Source: Ruminococcus sp. (lineage in GTDB: Bacteria; Bacillota; Clostridia; Oscillospirales; Ruminococcaceae). From it: 36,008 bases of DNA. The stretch is taken from the NCBI GenBank assembly GCA_017516465.1, contig JAFXCR010000027.1, positions 1 to 36,008 of the forward strand, given 5' to 3'. Below are positions 24,101 to 32,147 of this stretch, piece after piece. The stretch's first letter is position 1; the number at the start of each line of letters is the position of its first letter. A program made the position numbers and the translations under genes. The notes beneath the pieces were generated by a model. That model ran no database searches and was not told the DNA's origin. It saw nothing but the letters and a program-made list of their open reading frames with translations.

Positions 24101-24129
24101 TTGCAAAAGGGACGATATTGTGCTAAAAT
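24101..24129 (+). promoter_or_regulatory. Extended -10 promoter of ftsZ
   Basis: TTGCAA (24101-24106) and TAAAAT (24124-24129) are spaced by 17 nt, with TGC directly before the -10 box. It lies in an AT-rich 183-nt gap and would give a leader of about 65 nt, so ftsZ can be transcribed apart from the dcw operon. Confidence 0.75.
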
Positions 24130-24201
24130 AATATGTGTATTTATAGTGTATTATCATGTCTGTTTAAATATACAGGATAAAATATGTAGGAGGAGTATAC
24201 A

Positions 24202-25326
24202 ATGTCTGATTTCAATTACGAAGAAGCTCTTGAACCCGATGTAAATATAAAGGTCATCGGTGTCGGCGGCGGCGGCGGAAATGCCGTAAACTGCATGGTA
24301 GATTCAGGAGTAAGTAATATCGAATATATCGCAGTCAACACAGACGCCAAGGCTCTTAACAAGTCAAAGGCTACTACAAGAATTCCGATCGGTGCAAAGC
24401 TGACAAAGGGCAGAGGTGCAGGCAACAAGCCTGAAATCGGTCAGAGAAGTGCAGAGGAAAACCGTGACGAAATTGAATCACACCTCAAGGGTGCTGATAT
24501 GATCTTTATCACTGCCGGAATGGGCGGCGGTACGGGTACCGGTGCGGCTCCTGTTGTTGCAAGAATCGCTAAGGAAATGGATATCCTTACTGTTGCAGTA
24601 GTTACAAAGCCCTTCCACTTTGAAAGAGAACAGAAAATGGCTCAGGCAGAAAAGGGTATCGCTGAACTTAAAAAATACGTTGATTCTCTTATTGTTATCC
24701 CTAACGAGCGTCTCCTCGTTGGTCTGGACAAGCCCCTCACAATGATGCAGTCCTTCGCTCTTTCAGATGACGTCCTCAAGACAGGTGTAAAGAGCATTTC
24801 CGACCTCATCGTTGAGGAAGGCTACATAAACCTCGATTTTGCCGATGTATCCACAATCATGAAGGGTGCAGGCTACGCTCACATGGCTATCGGTCACGGC
24901 TCCGGCAAGGACAAGGCAAGAGACGCTGCAAATGCAGTAATCTCCAGCCCTCTCCTCGAAACATCTATCTCCGGTGCCAAGAGACTTCTTATCAATATCG
25001 CTATGTCTGAGGATATTCTCTCCTCCGATGTTGACGCTGCTACAAAGATGATCACTGATACAGCAGCTGAAGGTGTTGAGTTCATCTTCGGTACAGCTTT
25101 CAAGGAAGATATGCAGGATGAAATGACTATCACTGTTATCGCTGCCGGCTTCGATGAGGAAGATGGTGCAGGCGAAGCAGCTGAATCTCCTTCTGTTGAA
25201 GAGGAAATCATTCAGATCGACAATCCTCTCATCGACGGACTTGGTCTTGGTGGAAGTACTTCCAAGCCGTCAGCTTCGAGTCAGGATTATGACCTTGACG
25301 ATATCTTCAAAATGCTGGGCAACTGA
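24202..25326 (+). CDS. ftsZ: Cell division protein FtsZ
   Basis: A 374-residue tubulin-like GTPase that forms the Z-ring. The nucleotide-binding motif [15 protein letters not shown] lies near residue 108, [13 protein letters not shown] near residue 21, and the synergy loop [13 protein letters not shown] near residue 210. After the globular part (to about residue 318) comes a short acidic linker and the C-terminal end [13 protein letters not shown]. The usual C-terminal peptide has a D/E-I-P-x-F-hydrophobic-R/K pattern; here proline and the basic residue are missing. No ftsA is next to it, so SepF is a likelier membrane tether. AGGAGGAG precedes the ATG. Confidence 0.97.
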   Translation: MSDFNYEEALEPDVNIKVIGVGGGGGNAVNCMVDSGVSNIEYIAVNTDAKALNKSKATTRIPIGAKLTKGRGAGNKPEIGQRSAEENRDEIESHLKGADMIFITAGMGGGTGTGAAPVVARIAKEMDILTVAVVTKPFHFEREQKMAQAEKGIAELKKYVDSLIVIPNERLLVGLDKPLTMMQSFALSDDVLKTGVKSISDLIVEEGYINLDFADVSTIMKGAGYAHMAIGHGSGKDKARDAANAVISSPLLETSISGAKRLLINIAMSEDILSSDVDAATKMITDTAAEGVEFIFGTAFKEDMQDEMTITVIAAGFDEEDGAGEAAESPSVEEEIIQIDNPLIDGLGLGGSTSKPSASSQDYDLDDIFKMLGN

Positions 25327-25337
25327 TATGAAAATTC

Positions 25338-25370
25338 AAGCGGTTTCTCTTTCAGGGAAGCCGCTTTTCT
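25338..25370 (+). terminator. Rho-independent terminator of ftsZ
   Basis: A 12-bp stem AAGCGGTTTCTC/GGGAAGCCGCTT (with two G-T wobbles) and a 5-nt loop is followed by TTTTCTT, starting 11 nt after the ftsZ stop. Confidence 0.88.
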
Positions 25371-25458
25371 TATACTCCGGCACAATTCGTCTTGCGGAAA
25401 GCTCTTTTTTTTATATCAAATGCACTAAAATCACGTCCAAAATTCTACATATTAGTAA

Positions 25459-25487
25459 TTGAAATTCTCATCGGGATGTGTTATAAT
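25459..25487 (+). promoter_or_regulatory. Promoter of the DivIVA-like gene
   Basis: TTGAAA (25459-25464) and TATAAT (25482-25487) are spaced by 17 nt. The about 65-nt leader contains CCTCG-TTCATC-CGAGG (25523-25538) just before the GGAG ribosome site. Confidence 0.8.
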
Positions 25488-25556
25488 ATTTCAAAGGCAT
25501 TTTATTTCCTTGAAATTTTTAACCTCGTTCATCCGAGGGGAAATGGAGTTTTACAA

Positions 25557-27119
25557 ATGGCAGAACCATCAATACTCAGAGAAACTAAAATCGGTCAGAA
25601 GGGCTATGTTAAGGAAGACGTAATGACTTACATAGACGAGCTTAATTCTAAGATCGTTTCCCTTGAGGGCGAGATCAAAAAAGGCACACCTGCTACGCCT
25701 GTCGATCAGCAGGAAATAATCAAGTACCGTAATCAGATCGATAACCTTCAGGAAAAGCTCAATGCTTCAAACAACGCTCTCAGAGCAGCTAAGAAGGAAG
25801 TTGAAGATCTTCAGAAGCAGCATGACACTGATCTTAAAATTATAGAGCAGCTCAAGGCAGGCGGCCCTGGCGCAGCAGCAGCAGCAGCTCAGTCAAATGC
25901 TCAGACAGCAGCAGCTCTTGAAGCAGCTAAAAAGGAAATTGACAAGCTCAATGCTCAGCTTAAGGAAGCTCAGGCTAAGGCAGCAGCTCCTCAGGCAGCT
26001 CCTCAGCAGAACGCTCAGAATGCTCAGGCTGTTGCAGCTCTTGAAGCAGCTAAAAAGGAAATCGACAGACTCAACGCTCAGCTTAAGGAAGCTCAGGCTA
26101 AGGCAGCAGCTCCTGCACCTGCTGAACAGGCAGCAAATAACGCAGAAATCGCTAAGGTTAAGCAGGAAATCGCAAGACTTACAAGCGAACTCGGAAATAA
26201 ATCCAAGGAAATCGCTGAGAGAGATAATACAATCGATCAGATTACCAAGGATAAGGAAAATGCAGCGGCTCAGCTCAAGTCTAAGGACGATGAAATCGCT
26301 AAGCTCAATGGCGAAATTATATCACTCAAGGAAGCTGCAAACGATCCTACTGCTCAGATGGGACTTATCTTTGCTGAGGCTCAGAAGACTGTAAATATGC
26401 TGAAAACTCAGGCTAAGGCTGACGCAGAAAAGACTGTATCAGAAGCAACTGAAAAGGCTGAGGCTATTCTCAGTGAGGCAAATGCCAAGGCTGAAAAGAC
26501 AATCAGCGAGGCTAACGTTACTGCTGAAGCCTGCATCAATGAAGCTAATGATCAGGCTAAGTCCACAGTTGAAAACGCTAACAAGCATGCAGATAAGGTG
26601 AATGAGATGTCCTCATCAGTAAGAGCTATTCTCCTTAAGGAAATCGAAAGCGTTAATACTAAATTCAACGATATATCTTCAGTTCTTAACCGACTTACAA
26701 GTCAGGCAACTGACCGCATGAGCGAAGCTCAGCTTATTATCGGTGACGCTAAGAAGTCAATCAGCAGTGCTGAGGGAATCCAGAAGGCTGAGGCTCCAAA
26801 GGCAGATTTTAAGGCTTCTGAAGCTCCTAAGGCATCACTCTCCGATATCGGCAAGGAAGCTCCGTCGGCATCATCTGACGCTAAAAATGGCGATAAGTAT
26901 GATCCCTTCGCAAGCATTGGCTCTGCCGGATCGTATGCAAGCAAGAATCCTGCTTATAATAACAACAGCAAGCCGGCGGCTCCTGCACATTCATCTGCCC
27001 CTGCACCGGCACCTGCACCAAAGCAGAATGCAGCTCCCAAGAAGAATAACTTCGGCTTTGATATGGAAGCTCTCCTTAAGGCTGCTGAAGAAGAAGCAGC
27101 CAAGAATCCCGAGGAATAA
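25557..27119 (+). CDS. DivIVA-like coiled-coil protein
   Basis: A 520-residue cytosolic protein. The N-terminal 45 residues (ETKIGQKGYVKEDVMTYIDE) resemble the DivIVA membrane-targeting domain, with the GY-x4-V pattern. A long coiled coil runs from about residue 30 to 400, rich in Ala, Lys, Glu and Gln, and contains a duplicated block LEAAKKEIDKLNAQLKEAQA. A helical stretch with repeated TISEANxxAE-type units lies at about residues 290-340. A Pro/Ala/Ser-rich tail (PAAPAHSSAPAPAPAPK) ends in a short helix (FGFDMEALLKAAEEEAAKN). DivIVA proteins sense curved membrane and organise septum or pole; position after ftsZ supports a division or growth role. It is longer than Bacillus DivIVA (164 residues). 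ATG 25557 has GGAG 8 nt upstream; upstream in-frame codons overlap the promoter. Confidence 0.72.
   Translation: MAEPSILRETKIGQKGYVKEDVMTYIDELNSKIVSLEGEIKKGTPATPVDQQEIIKYRNQIDNLQEKLNASNNALRAAKKEVEDLQKQHDTDLKIIEQLKAGGPGAAAAAAQSNAQTAAALEAAKKEIDKLNAQLKEAQAKAAAPQAAPQQNAQNAQAVAALEAAKKEIDRLNAQLKEAQAKAAAPAPAEQAANNAEIAKVKQEIARLTSELGNKSKEIAERDNTIDQITKDKENAAAQLKSKDDEIAKLNGEIISLKEAANDPTAQMGLIFAEAQKTVNMLKTQAKADAEKTVSEATEKAEAILSEANAKAEKTISEANVTAEACINEANDQAKSTVENANKHADKVNEMSSSVRAILLKEIESVNTKFNDISSVLNRLTSQATDRMSEAQLIIGDAKKSISSAEGIQKAEAPKADFKASEAPKASLSDIGKEAPSASSDAKNGDKYDPFASIGSAGSYASKNPAYNNNSKPAAPAHSSAPAPAPAPKQNAAPKKNNFGFDMEALLKAAEEEAAKNPEE
25911..26113 (+). repeat. In-frame coiled-coil duplication
   Basis: An 80-nt block starting GCAGCTCTTGAAGCAGCTAA occurs at 25911 and again at 26034, offset 123 nt (41 codons), and is nearly identical at DNA level. 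This points to a recent in-frame duplication within the coiled coil. Confidence 0.85.
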
Positions 27120-27197
27120 GCTATATACCGCATAAGGTATGACGTATGGTCCGGTAAAGACTTTGTGTGACATGAAATTGTAGTTTTTTTCATATTC

Positions 27198-27288
27198 GAG
27201 TCTGACCGATTCTGGTTCGGATCGGCAGACTTAAGCCTCCAGATCCGGAGGAGTTCACTCCTCCGGAATATACGACCGTGTAGCTTAA
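27198..27288 (+). ncRNA. Candidate structured leader of the zinc-ribbon gene
   Basis: Within the 244-nt gap after the DivIVA-like gene are two strong hairpins. GTCTG-A-CCGAT pairs with ATCGGCAGAC around a 10-nt loop (27200-27230, one bulged A). TCCGGAGGAG-TTCA-CTCCTCCGGA is a perfect 10-bp stem (27244-27267). A further helix TTAAGC (27231-27236) with GCTTAA (27283-27288) would enclose the second hairpin. No T-run follows, so a simple terminator is unlikely. A short stretch at about 27308-27335 (GGTGTGAGTCCAACC) faintly recalls cobalamin riboswitch cores but the rest is missing. I do not recognise the family. Confidence 0.5.
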
Positions 27289-27363
27289 AAAGAGCATTGA
27301 TATTCAAGGGTGCTGGTGTGAGTCCAACCGTGGTCAAAAATTAACTAAGAGAGGTATATCCAA

Positions 27364-27639
27364 ATGTACGAAGACAAGACATTAGTCTGCAAAGAATGTG
27401 GAAATGAGTTTATTTTTTCTGCAGGTGAGCAGGAATTTTACGCTGAAAAGGGTTTTGTAAACGAGCCACAGAGATGCAAGTCATGCCGTGACGCAAGAAA
27501 AAATGCTGGCAGAACTGAAAGAGTTATGTATACTGCTGTATGTGCATCATGCGGCGGCGACGCTAAGGTTCCCTTTGAACCCAAGGAAGGCAGAGCTGTT
27601 TACTGCAGCGAGTGCTTCGCAAAAATGAACGAGGCTTAA
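27364..27639 (+). CDS. Small zinc-ribbon protein
   Basis: A 91-residue cytosolic protein with four CxxC knuckles: CKEC (residues 9-12), CKSC (about 38-41), CASC (about 58-61) and CSEC (about 79-82). This gives two zinc ribbons in tandem. The N-terminal ribbon with FIFSAGEQEFYAEKGF matches the probable zinc-ribbon (zf-trcl) family, and the second resembles the CxxC-CxxC domain often joined to it. Function is unknown; nucleic-acid or protein binding is possible. AGAGAGG precedes the ATG. It has a structured leader upstream and a hairpin 15 nt after its stop, so it may be a single-gene transcript. Confidence 0.85.
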   Translation: MYEDKTLVCKECGNEFIFSAGEQEFYAEKGFVNEPQRCKSCRDARKNAGRTERVMYTAVCASCGGDAKVPFEPKEGRAVYCSECFAKMNEA

Positions 27640-27653
27640 TTGATGTCGTTAAG

Positions 27654-27680
27654 GTACAGTCGGATTTATTCCGACTGTAC
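27654..27680 (+). terminator. Hairpin after the zinc-ribbon gene
   Basis: A perfect 11-bp stem GTACAGTCGGA/TCCGACTGTAC with loop TTTAT. Only a weak T-stretch (CCCTTTTG) follows 8 nt later, so it may be a terminator or an mRNA-stabilising stem. Confidence 0.55.
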
Positions 27681-27793
27681 TATAAACCCTTTTGCCCGAT
27701 TACGCTGTATCTGTGAGTTTATGTCAGATTTTCGGCAGGATCTCACAGGGACAGCTTATTCGCTGTACCAAACAATCGAAAGGATGAAATATA

Positions 27794-27994
27794 ATGCAGG
27801 TAACAAAAGAAACAATTATCGGTGATGTTCTTGACGCAGACTTTGAGGTTGCACCCTTTTTCCTTGAAATAGGAATGCACTGTCTCGGATGCCCCGCGTC
27901 AAGAGGAGAATCAATCGAAGAAGCGTGCGCCGTTCACGGAACAGACGCAGATGCTCTTGTCGAGAAGCTTAACGCTTATTTTGCTTCTAAGTAA
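27794..27994 (+). CDS. DUF1858 domain protein
   Basis: A 66-residue cytosolic protein that is entirely one DUF1858 domain. It begins with VTKETIIGDVLDADFEVAPF and contains the GMHCLGCPAS motif with its two cysteines (CxxC, residues 30-33), described for the family as a possible redox disulfide. These domains are common in anaerobes and are linked with hybrid-cluster proteins or other Fe-S enzymes; the function is not established. AAAGGATG lies upstream of the ATG. Its 150-nt leader contains CTGTGAG/CTCACAG (27711-27748) and ACAGC/GCTGT (27751-27766). A terminator-like hairpin follows at 28004. Confidence 0.87.
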   Translation: MQVTKETIIGDVLDADFEVAPFFLEIGMHCLGCPASRGESIEEACAVHGTDADALVEKLNAYFASK

Positions 27995-28003
27995 TGGAAA
28001 CCG

Positions 28004-28038
28004 GCGTGCTGTAAATTCTGCGGCACGCTGTTATTTTT
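28004..28038 (+). terminator. Terminator-like hairpin before the trmK-nif3 gene
   Basis: The stem GCGTGCTG/CGGCACGC (8 bp with one wobble, 9-nt loop) is followed by TGTTATTTTT. It is only 16 nt from the next start codon, so if it terminates efficiently the downstream gene must depend on readthrough; no promoter fits between. Confidence 0.55.
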
Positions 28039-28054
28039 GATAAGAGGTGCATAA

Positions 28055-29506
28055 ATGCTTGATAATAGATTAAAAATATGTGCGGATTTCGTTTCCGGTC
28101 GTGGTATTGCCGTTGATGTCGGAACGGATCATGCTCATCTTGCCGCAGAGCTGATAAATTCAGGGAAATGCAGCAGAGTAATTGCCTCCGATATCAACGA
28201 GGGACCGCTTGAATCGGCTCGGAAAACTGTCGAAAAGCACGGAATTTCCGACAAAGTGGAGCTTGTTCTCTCGGACGGGCTTGAAAATGTTGATCTTGAG
28301 GGAGTAACCGATATCGTGATTGCCGGAATGGGCGGCGAGACTATCGCTGAAATTATCCTTAATGCAGGAATTTGCAGCGATGATATCAGGCTGATTCTCC
28401 AGCCGATGAGCAAGCCGGAGCTTCTGCGAAAAATGCTGTATGAGAATAATTTCGGGATTGTGGAGGAAAAGGGCGTTGAGGTCGGAGATAAGCTATATAC
28501 CGTGATTTGTGCAGTTCCGGAGTATGAAAATCACCGCCTTCTGACTGAGTATGAGGCTATCGCAGGCTTCTTCGCTGACGACGATGAGGCAGGAAGAAAA
28601 TTCCGTCAGAAGGAATCTGAACGTCTCGGAAGGATTGCCGCATCGCTTGGTAAATCGGGAAAAACTGAGGAATACCAGCATTACAGTTCCCTGAGCCTTC
28701 GTGTCGCAGAGGGAATCTGCGGCGAATCCCAGAGGGCAGTTTATGACTTCATAAACGAGAAATATCCGCTGTCCCTTCAGGAAAAATGGGACAATTCCGG
28801 CTGGCTTGTATGCTCGGTGAATGCTCACTGCCGGAGGATTCTGCTTTCTCTGGACATAACGAACGATGTCGTTTTCGAGGCTCAGCGAAAGGGTGCGGAT
28901 ATGATAATTTCGCATCATCCCGTGATTTTCGAGCCGCTGAGGAGTATTCAGCCAGATAATCCGGTCTATCATCTCGTCCGGAACGACATTTCGGCTTTGT
29001 GCATCCACACAAACCTCGATATCGCTGATGGCGGCACGAACAGCGTGATTGCACGGAAAATCGCAGAAAAGGTCGGCATTTCAGGAACTCCGCAGGTTCT
29101 TGAGGAGCTTGGAAACGGAAGCTCTCTTGGCTGTATCGTTGAGCTGAGTGAGAAAATCACGACGGAAAAGATTGCGGAAATTCTTCGGGAAATCTTCGGC
29201 TGCCGTTACATCAGGACGAATTCTGACAGCAATAAATGCCTCTCAAAAATTGCGGTTTGTTCAGGTTCCGGAGGCTCTCTCACCAATATTGCAATGGCAA
29301 AAGGCTGTGACGCACTCGTTACAGGCGATGTAAAACACGATGTCTGGATTGCGGCGAACAACAAATTGTTCACGATTTTCGACTGCGGACACTTCCATAC
29401 GGAGAATCTCGTTCTGCCTGAAATCCGCCGTGTTCTTGAGGAGAAATTTCCTCTCGTTGATGTGGAAATTTCCGAGAATTCGACTGACCCGACCGTGTAT
29501 TTCTGA
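28055..29506 (+). CDS. Fusion of TrmK tRNA methyltransferase and Nif3-like protein
   Basis: A 483-residue protein with two complete domains. Residues 1 to about 225 match TrmK, the SAM-dependent enzyme that makes m1A22 in tRNA: VDVGTDHAHLAAELI is the SAM site and VIAGMGGETI the catalytic region. Residues from about 228 to 483 match the Nif3/YqfO dinuclear-metal family: EKWDNSGWL, SHHPVIF (His287, His288), HTNLDIADGG and DCGHFHTE carry the metal ligands. No Met codon lies at the junction (EGICGESQRAVYDFINEKYP), so this is one frame and not two overlapping genes. In Bacillus the two genes (trmK and yqfO) are separate neighbours. The Nif3 part seems to lack the extra PII-like insert of YqfO given its length. 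AAGAGG precedes the ATG. Confidence 0.9.
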   Translation: MLDNRLKICADFVSGRGIAVDVGTDHAHLAAELINSGKCSRVIASDINEGPLESARKTVEKHGISDKVELVLSDGLENVDLEGVTDIVIAGMGGETIAEIILNAGICSDDIRLILQPMSKPELLRKMLYENNFGIVEEKGVEVGDKLYTVICAVPEYENHRLLTEYEAIAGFFADDDEAGRKFRQKESERLGRIAASLGKSGKTEEYQHYSSLSLRVAEGICGESQRAVYDFINEKYPLSLQEKWDNSGWLVCSVNAHCRRILLSLDITNDVVFEAQRKGADMIISHHPVIFEPLRSIQPDNPVYHLVRNDISALCIHTNLDIADGGTNSVIARKIAEKVGISGTPQVLEELGNGSSLGCIVELSEKITTEKIAEILREIFGCRYIRTNSDSNKCLSKIAVCSGSGGSLTNIAMAKGCDALVTGDVKHDVWIAANNKLFTIFDCGHFHTENLVLPEIRRVLEEKFPLVDVEISENSTDPTVYF

Positions 29507-29515
29507 GGTGGCTGA

Positions 29516-30340
29516 ATGGATATACTAATTTGTCCCGTATGTGGGAAAAAGCTCGGATTTTCGGGAAAAACCTATGTTTGTCCGGAGCGTCACAGCTTCG
29601 ATATCTCAAAGAGCGGCTATGTGAATCTTCTCCTGTCGAAGCACATTGGCAGGACTGTTCACGGAGACAACAAGCTCATGCTTCAGGCTCGCCGGAGCTT
29701 CCTTGAAAAGGGATACTACTCGCCCCTTCGTGAGGAGCTTTGCGGCATGGTGCAGAGGAACTTCCGGAGTGGTGTGATTCTTGATGCCGGATGCGGAGAG
29801 GGATACTATACCTCCGCAATATATGGTCAGCTGGAACAGTCGGAAATTGCGGCGGAAATCTACGGAATTGACATATCAAAAATTGCGGTGGAAATGGCAG
29901 CAAAACGCAGAAATAACATCACCTATGCCGCTGCAAGCGTCTTTCACATCCCTGTTGAGGATTCCTCGTGCAGCATGATCGTGACACTTTTTGCACCCTA
30001 TTGCGGAGAGGAATTCCGACGGATCCTTGCGCCGGACGGAATGATGATTATGGCGATCCCGTCAGAAAATCATCTATGGGAAATGAAGCGTGCAATCTAC
30101 GATATACCGTACAAAAATCAGGTCAAGCCGTACGAGCTTGAGGGCTTTCGTCTGGAAGAAAAAAAGCGGATTTCCTACCGTATCACGCTTGAATCCCAAG
30201 AGGATATACAGTCACTTTTCTCCATGACACCCTACTATTACCGGACAGCGGCAAGCCAGAAGGAACGACTTTCGTTGCTTGACAGACTTGAAACAATGGC
30301 CGATTTTGAGCTTCTTGCATATCGGGTTGACCGCAAATAA
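29516..30340 (+). CDS. 23S rRNA (guanine-N1)-methyltransferase, RlmA family
   Basis: A 274-residue SAM-dependent enzyme. An N-terminal zinc ribbon has Cys6, Cys9, Cys22 and His26 (ICPVCGKKL, YVCPERHSFD), followed by SGYVNLL, typical of RlmA. The SAM motif LDAGCGEGYYTSAI lies near residue 91, and the catalytic-region sequence TLFAPYCGEEFRRIL near residue 157. RlmA(I) methylates G745 and RlmA(II) G748 of 23S rRNA; the latter affects tylosin binding. Which site is used here cannot be decided. It begins 9 nt after the trmK-nif3 gene with GAGGTGG as ribosome site. Confidence 0.9.
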   Translation: MDILICPVCGKKLGFSGKTYVCPERHSFDISKSGYVNLLLSKHIGRTVHGDNKLMLQARRSFLEKGYYSPLREELCGMVQRNFRSGVILDAGCGEGYYTSAIYGQLEQSEIAAEIYGIDISKIAVEMAAKRRNNITYAAASVFHIPVEDSSCSMIVTLFAPYCGEEFRRILAPDGMMIMAIPSENHLWEMKRAIYDIPYKNQVKPYELEGFRLEEKKRISYRITLESQEDIQSLFSMTPYYYRTAASQKERLSLLDRLETMADFELLAYRVDRK

Positions 30341-30374
30341 TGGTCAGTCCTCTAAGGAAATACTGACCAAATTT
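30341..30374 (+). terminator. Weak intercistronic hairpin
   Basis: TGGTCAGT (30341-30348) pairs with ACTGACCA (30362-30369), followed by AATTTTAAT. The T-run is short, so partial termination or an RNA-processing stem is as likely. Confidence 0.4.
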
Positions 30375-30393
30375 TAATAAAAGGAATGATTTC

Positions 30394-32145
30394 ATGGCTC
30401 TTGACGGAGCATTTTTATACGCAGTGAAAACCGAACTCCAGCCGCTGGTCGGAGGTCGTGTGGACAAGATTTACCAGCCTTCACGAGAGGAAATTGTAAT
30501 TACAATCAGAACGAAGCAAGGTGCGAAAAAGCTCTATATATCGGCAAATGCGAGCAGTGCTCGTGTCTGCCTGACCGACAGGAGCATAGATAATCCGCAG
30601 GTGCCGCCGATGTTTTGTATGCTGCTTAGAAAGCACATCGGCAGCGGACGTCTGATCGGAATCAGGCAGGACGGACTTGAGCGAATTCTTTATCTTGATT
30701 TCGAGTGCGTCAACGAGCTTGGCGACATCGTTACCGTTACGCTTGCCTGTGAAATCATGGGACGCTGCTCCAATCTCGTGGTCGTCAATCACGAGGGGCG
30801 GATTATCGACAGCATTAAGCGTGTGGACGGCGAAATGTCCCGTGAGCGACTTGTTCTGCCGGGGATGACGTACTCGCTTCCGCCGAGAGACAGCCGCCTG
30901 AACTTCATGACCGCCACTGACGAGGAGATGATTTCCGCAATCTGTGGTGCCTCACCTGCGGAACTTTCAAAGGCTCTTATTCGTGTTTTTGAAGGTATAT
31001 CGCCGATTCTTGCCCGTGAGTGGACGTTCTTTGCCGGCAGGGGATCGCACATCGACAGCAATCTTATATCCGAAGATCAGCTCAGCAGACTGCTTTTTGT
31101 AATTAAACGTACTCGTGACCAGCTGGTTTCTGGTGAATGCTGCTTCACTGTCGCAGGCACTAAGGATGGTCAGTTAAAAGATTTTTCATTTATTCGGCTG
31201 TCGCAGTTCGGAGCATTGATGATCACCAAGGAACTGCCGGCTGCGTCCGCACTTCTCGATTATTTCTACTCCGAGCGTGACAGCTCGCAGCGTACGAAAC
31301 AACGTGCCAACGACCTTTTCAAGCTTCTTTTGAATCTTACGGAGCGTGTTTCACGCCGAATTTCCGCCCAGCGTGAGGAGCTTGCCGAATGTGCTGAAAA
31401 GGACTACTTCAAGCTTTGCGGAGATCTCCTTTCCGCTAATATGTATCGTCTCAAAAAAGGCGATATTTGGTTTTCTGCGGAGAATTTCTACGAGGAGGGA
31501 TGTCCGGTTATGGAAATTCCGCTTGATCCTCAGAAATCGCCCTCGCAGAATGCTCAGAAGTATTACAGTGAGTATAAAAAACGCATTACCGCCGAGGAAA
31601 TGCTTACCGTCCGGATATCCAAGGGCGAGGAGGAATTACAGTATCTGGAAAGCGTTTTTGACGCTCTTACAAGAGCAGATTCAGAGAACGATATCATCCA
31701 GCTTCGTCTTGAACTGCGTGATCAGGGATATATAAAATCTGCCGGAGGAAAGACAAAGCCGCCGAAGGCACTTCCACCGATTGAATATAAATCGAGCGAT
31801 GGATTTACGATTCTTGTCGGACGAAACAACTGTCAGAACGACCAGCTTTCATTGAAATTTGCCGAAAAATCGGACTTGTGGCTTCATACTCAGAACATCA
31901 CCGGCTCACACGTCATAATCGTGACGGACGGTCAGACTCCGCCGGACAGAACTATCGAGGAGGCGGCAGTTATCGCAGCCTGTAACAGTCGGGGACGTGA
32001 TTCAAATCTCGTGCCGGTAGATTATTGTCTTGCCGGATACGTCAGAAAGCCTTCCGGAGCAAAGCCGGGAAAGGTCATTTTCTCAAACTACAAAACAGCT
32101 TTTGTACGTCCGGATACTGAGCTTGAAAAACAACTGAGGGTATAA
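30394..32145 (+). CDS. rqcH: Ribosome quality-control protein RqcH (NFACT family)
   Basis: A 583-residue protein of the NFACT/Rqc2 family, also called FbpA or fibronectin-binding-like. In Bacillus, RqcH binds stalled 50S-peptidyl-tRNA and adds C-terminal alanine tails that mark the peptide for decay. The NFACT-N domain begins MALDGAFLYAVKTEL with VDKIYQPSREEIV. Helix-hairpin and coiled-coil regions span about residues 270-440. The NFACT-R domain has ILVGRNNCQNDQLSLKFA and DLWLHTQNITGSHVII near residues 470-510. Length is normal. AAAGGAA lies upstream of the start; the next gene begins 2 nt after its stop. Confidence 0.93.
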   Translation: MALDGAFLYAVKTELQPLVGGRVDKIYQPSREEIVITIRTKQGAKKLYISANASSARVCLTDRSIDNPQVPPMFCMLLRKHIGSGRLIGIRQDGLERILYLDFECVNELGDIVTVTLACEIMGRCSNLVVVNHEGRIIDSIKRVDGEMSRERLVLPGMTYSLPPRDSRLNFMTATDEEMISAICGASPAELSKALIRVFEGISPILAREWTFFAGRGSHIDSNLISEDQLSRLLFVIKRTRDQLVSGECCFTVAGTKDGQLKDFSFIRLSQFGALMITKELPAASALLDYFYSERDSSQRTKQRANDLFKLLLNLTERVSRRISAQREELAECAEKDYFKLCGDLLSANMYRLKKGDIWFSAENFYEEGCPVMEIPLDPQKSPSQNAQKYYSEYKKRITAEEMLTVRISKGEEELQYLESVFDALTRADSENDIIQLRLELRDQGYIKSAGGKTKPPKALPPIEYKSSDGFTILVGRNNCQNDQLSLKFAEKSDLWLHTQNITGSHVIIVTDGQTPPDRTIEEAAVIAACNSRGRDSNLVPVDYCLAGYVRKPSGAKPGKVIFSNYKTAFVRPDTELEKQLRV

Positions 32146-32147
32146 TT

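Noticed and set aside
27300-27345. Cobalamin riboswitch
   Set aside because: GGTGTGAGTCCAACC resembles part of the core, but the other conserved boxes are absent.
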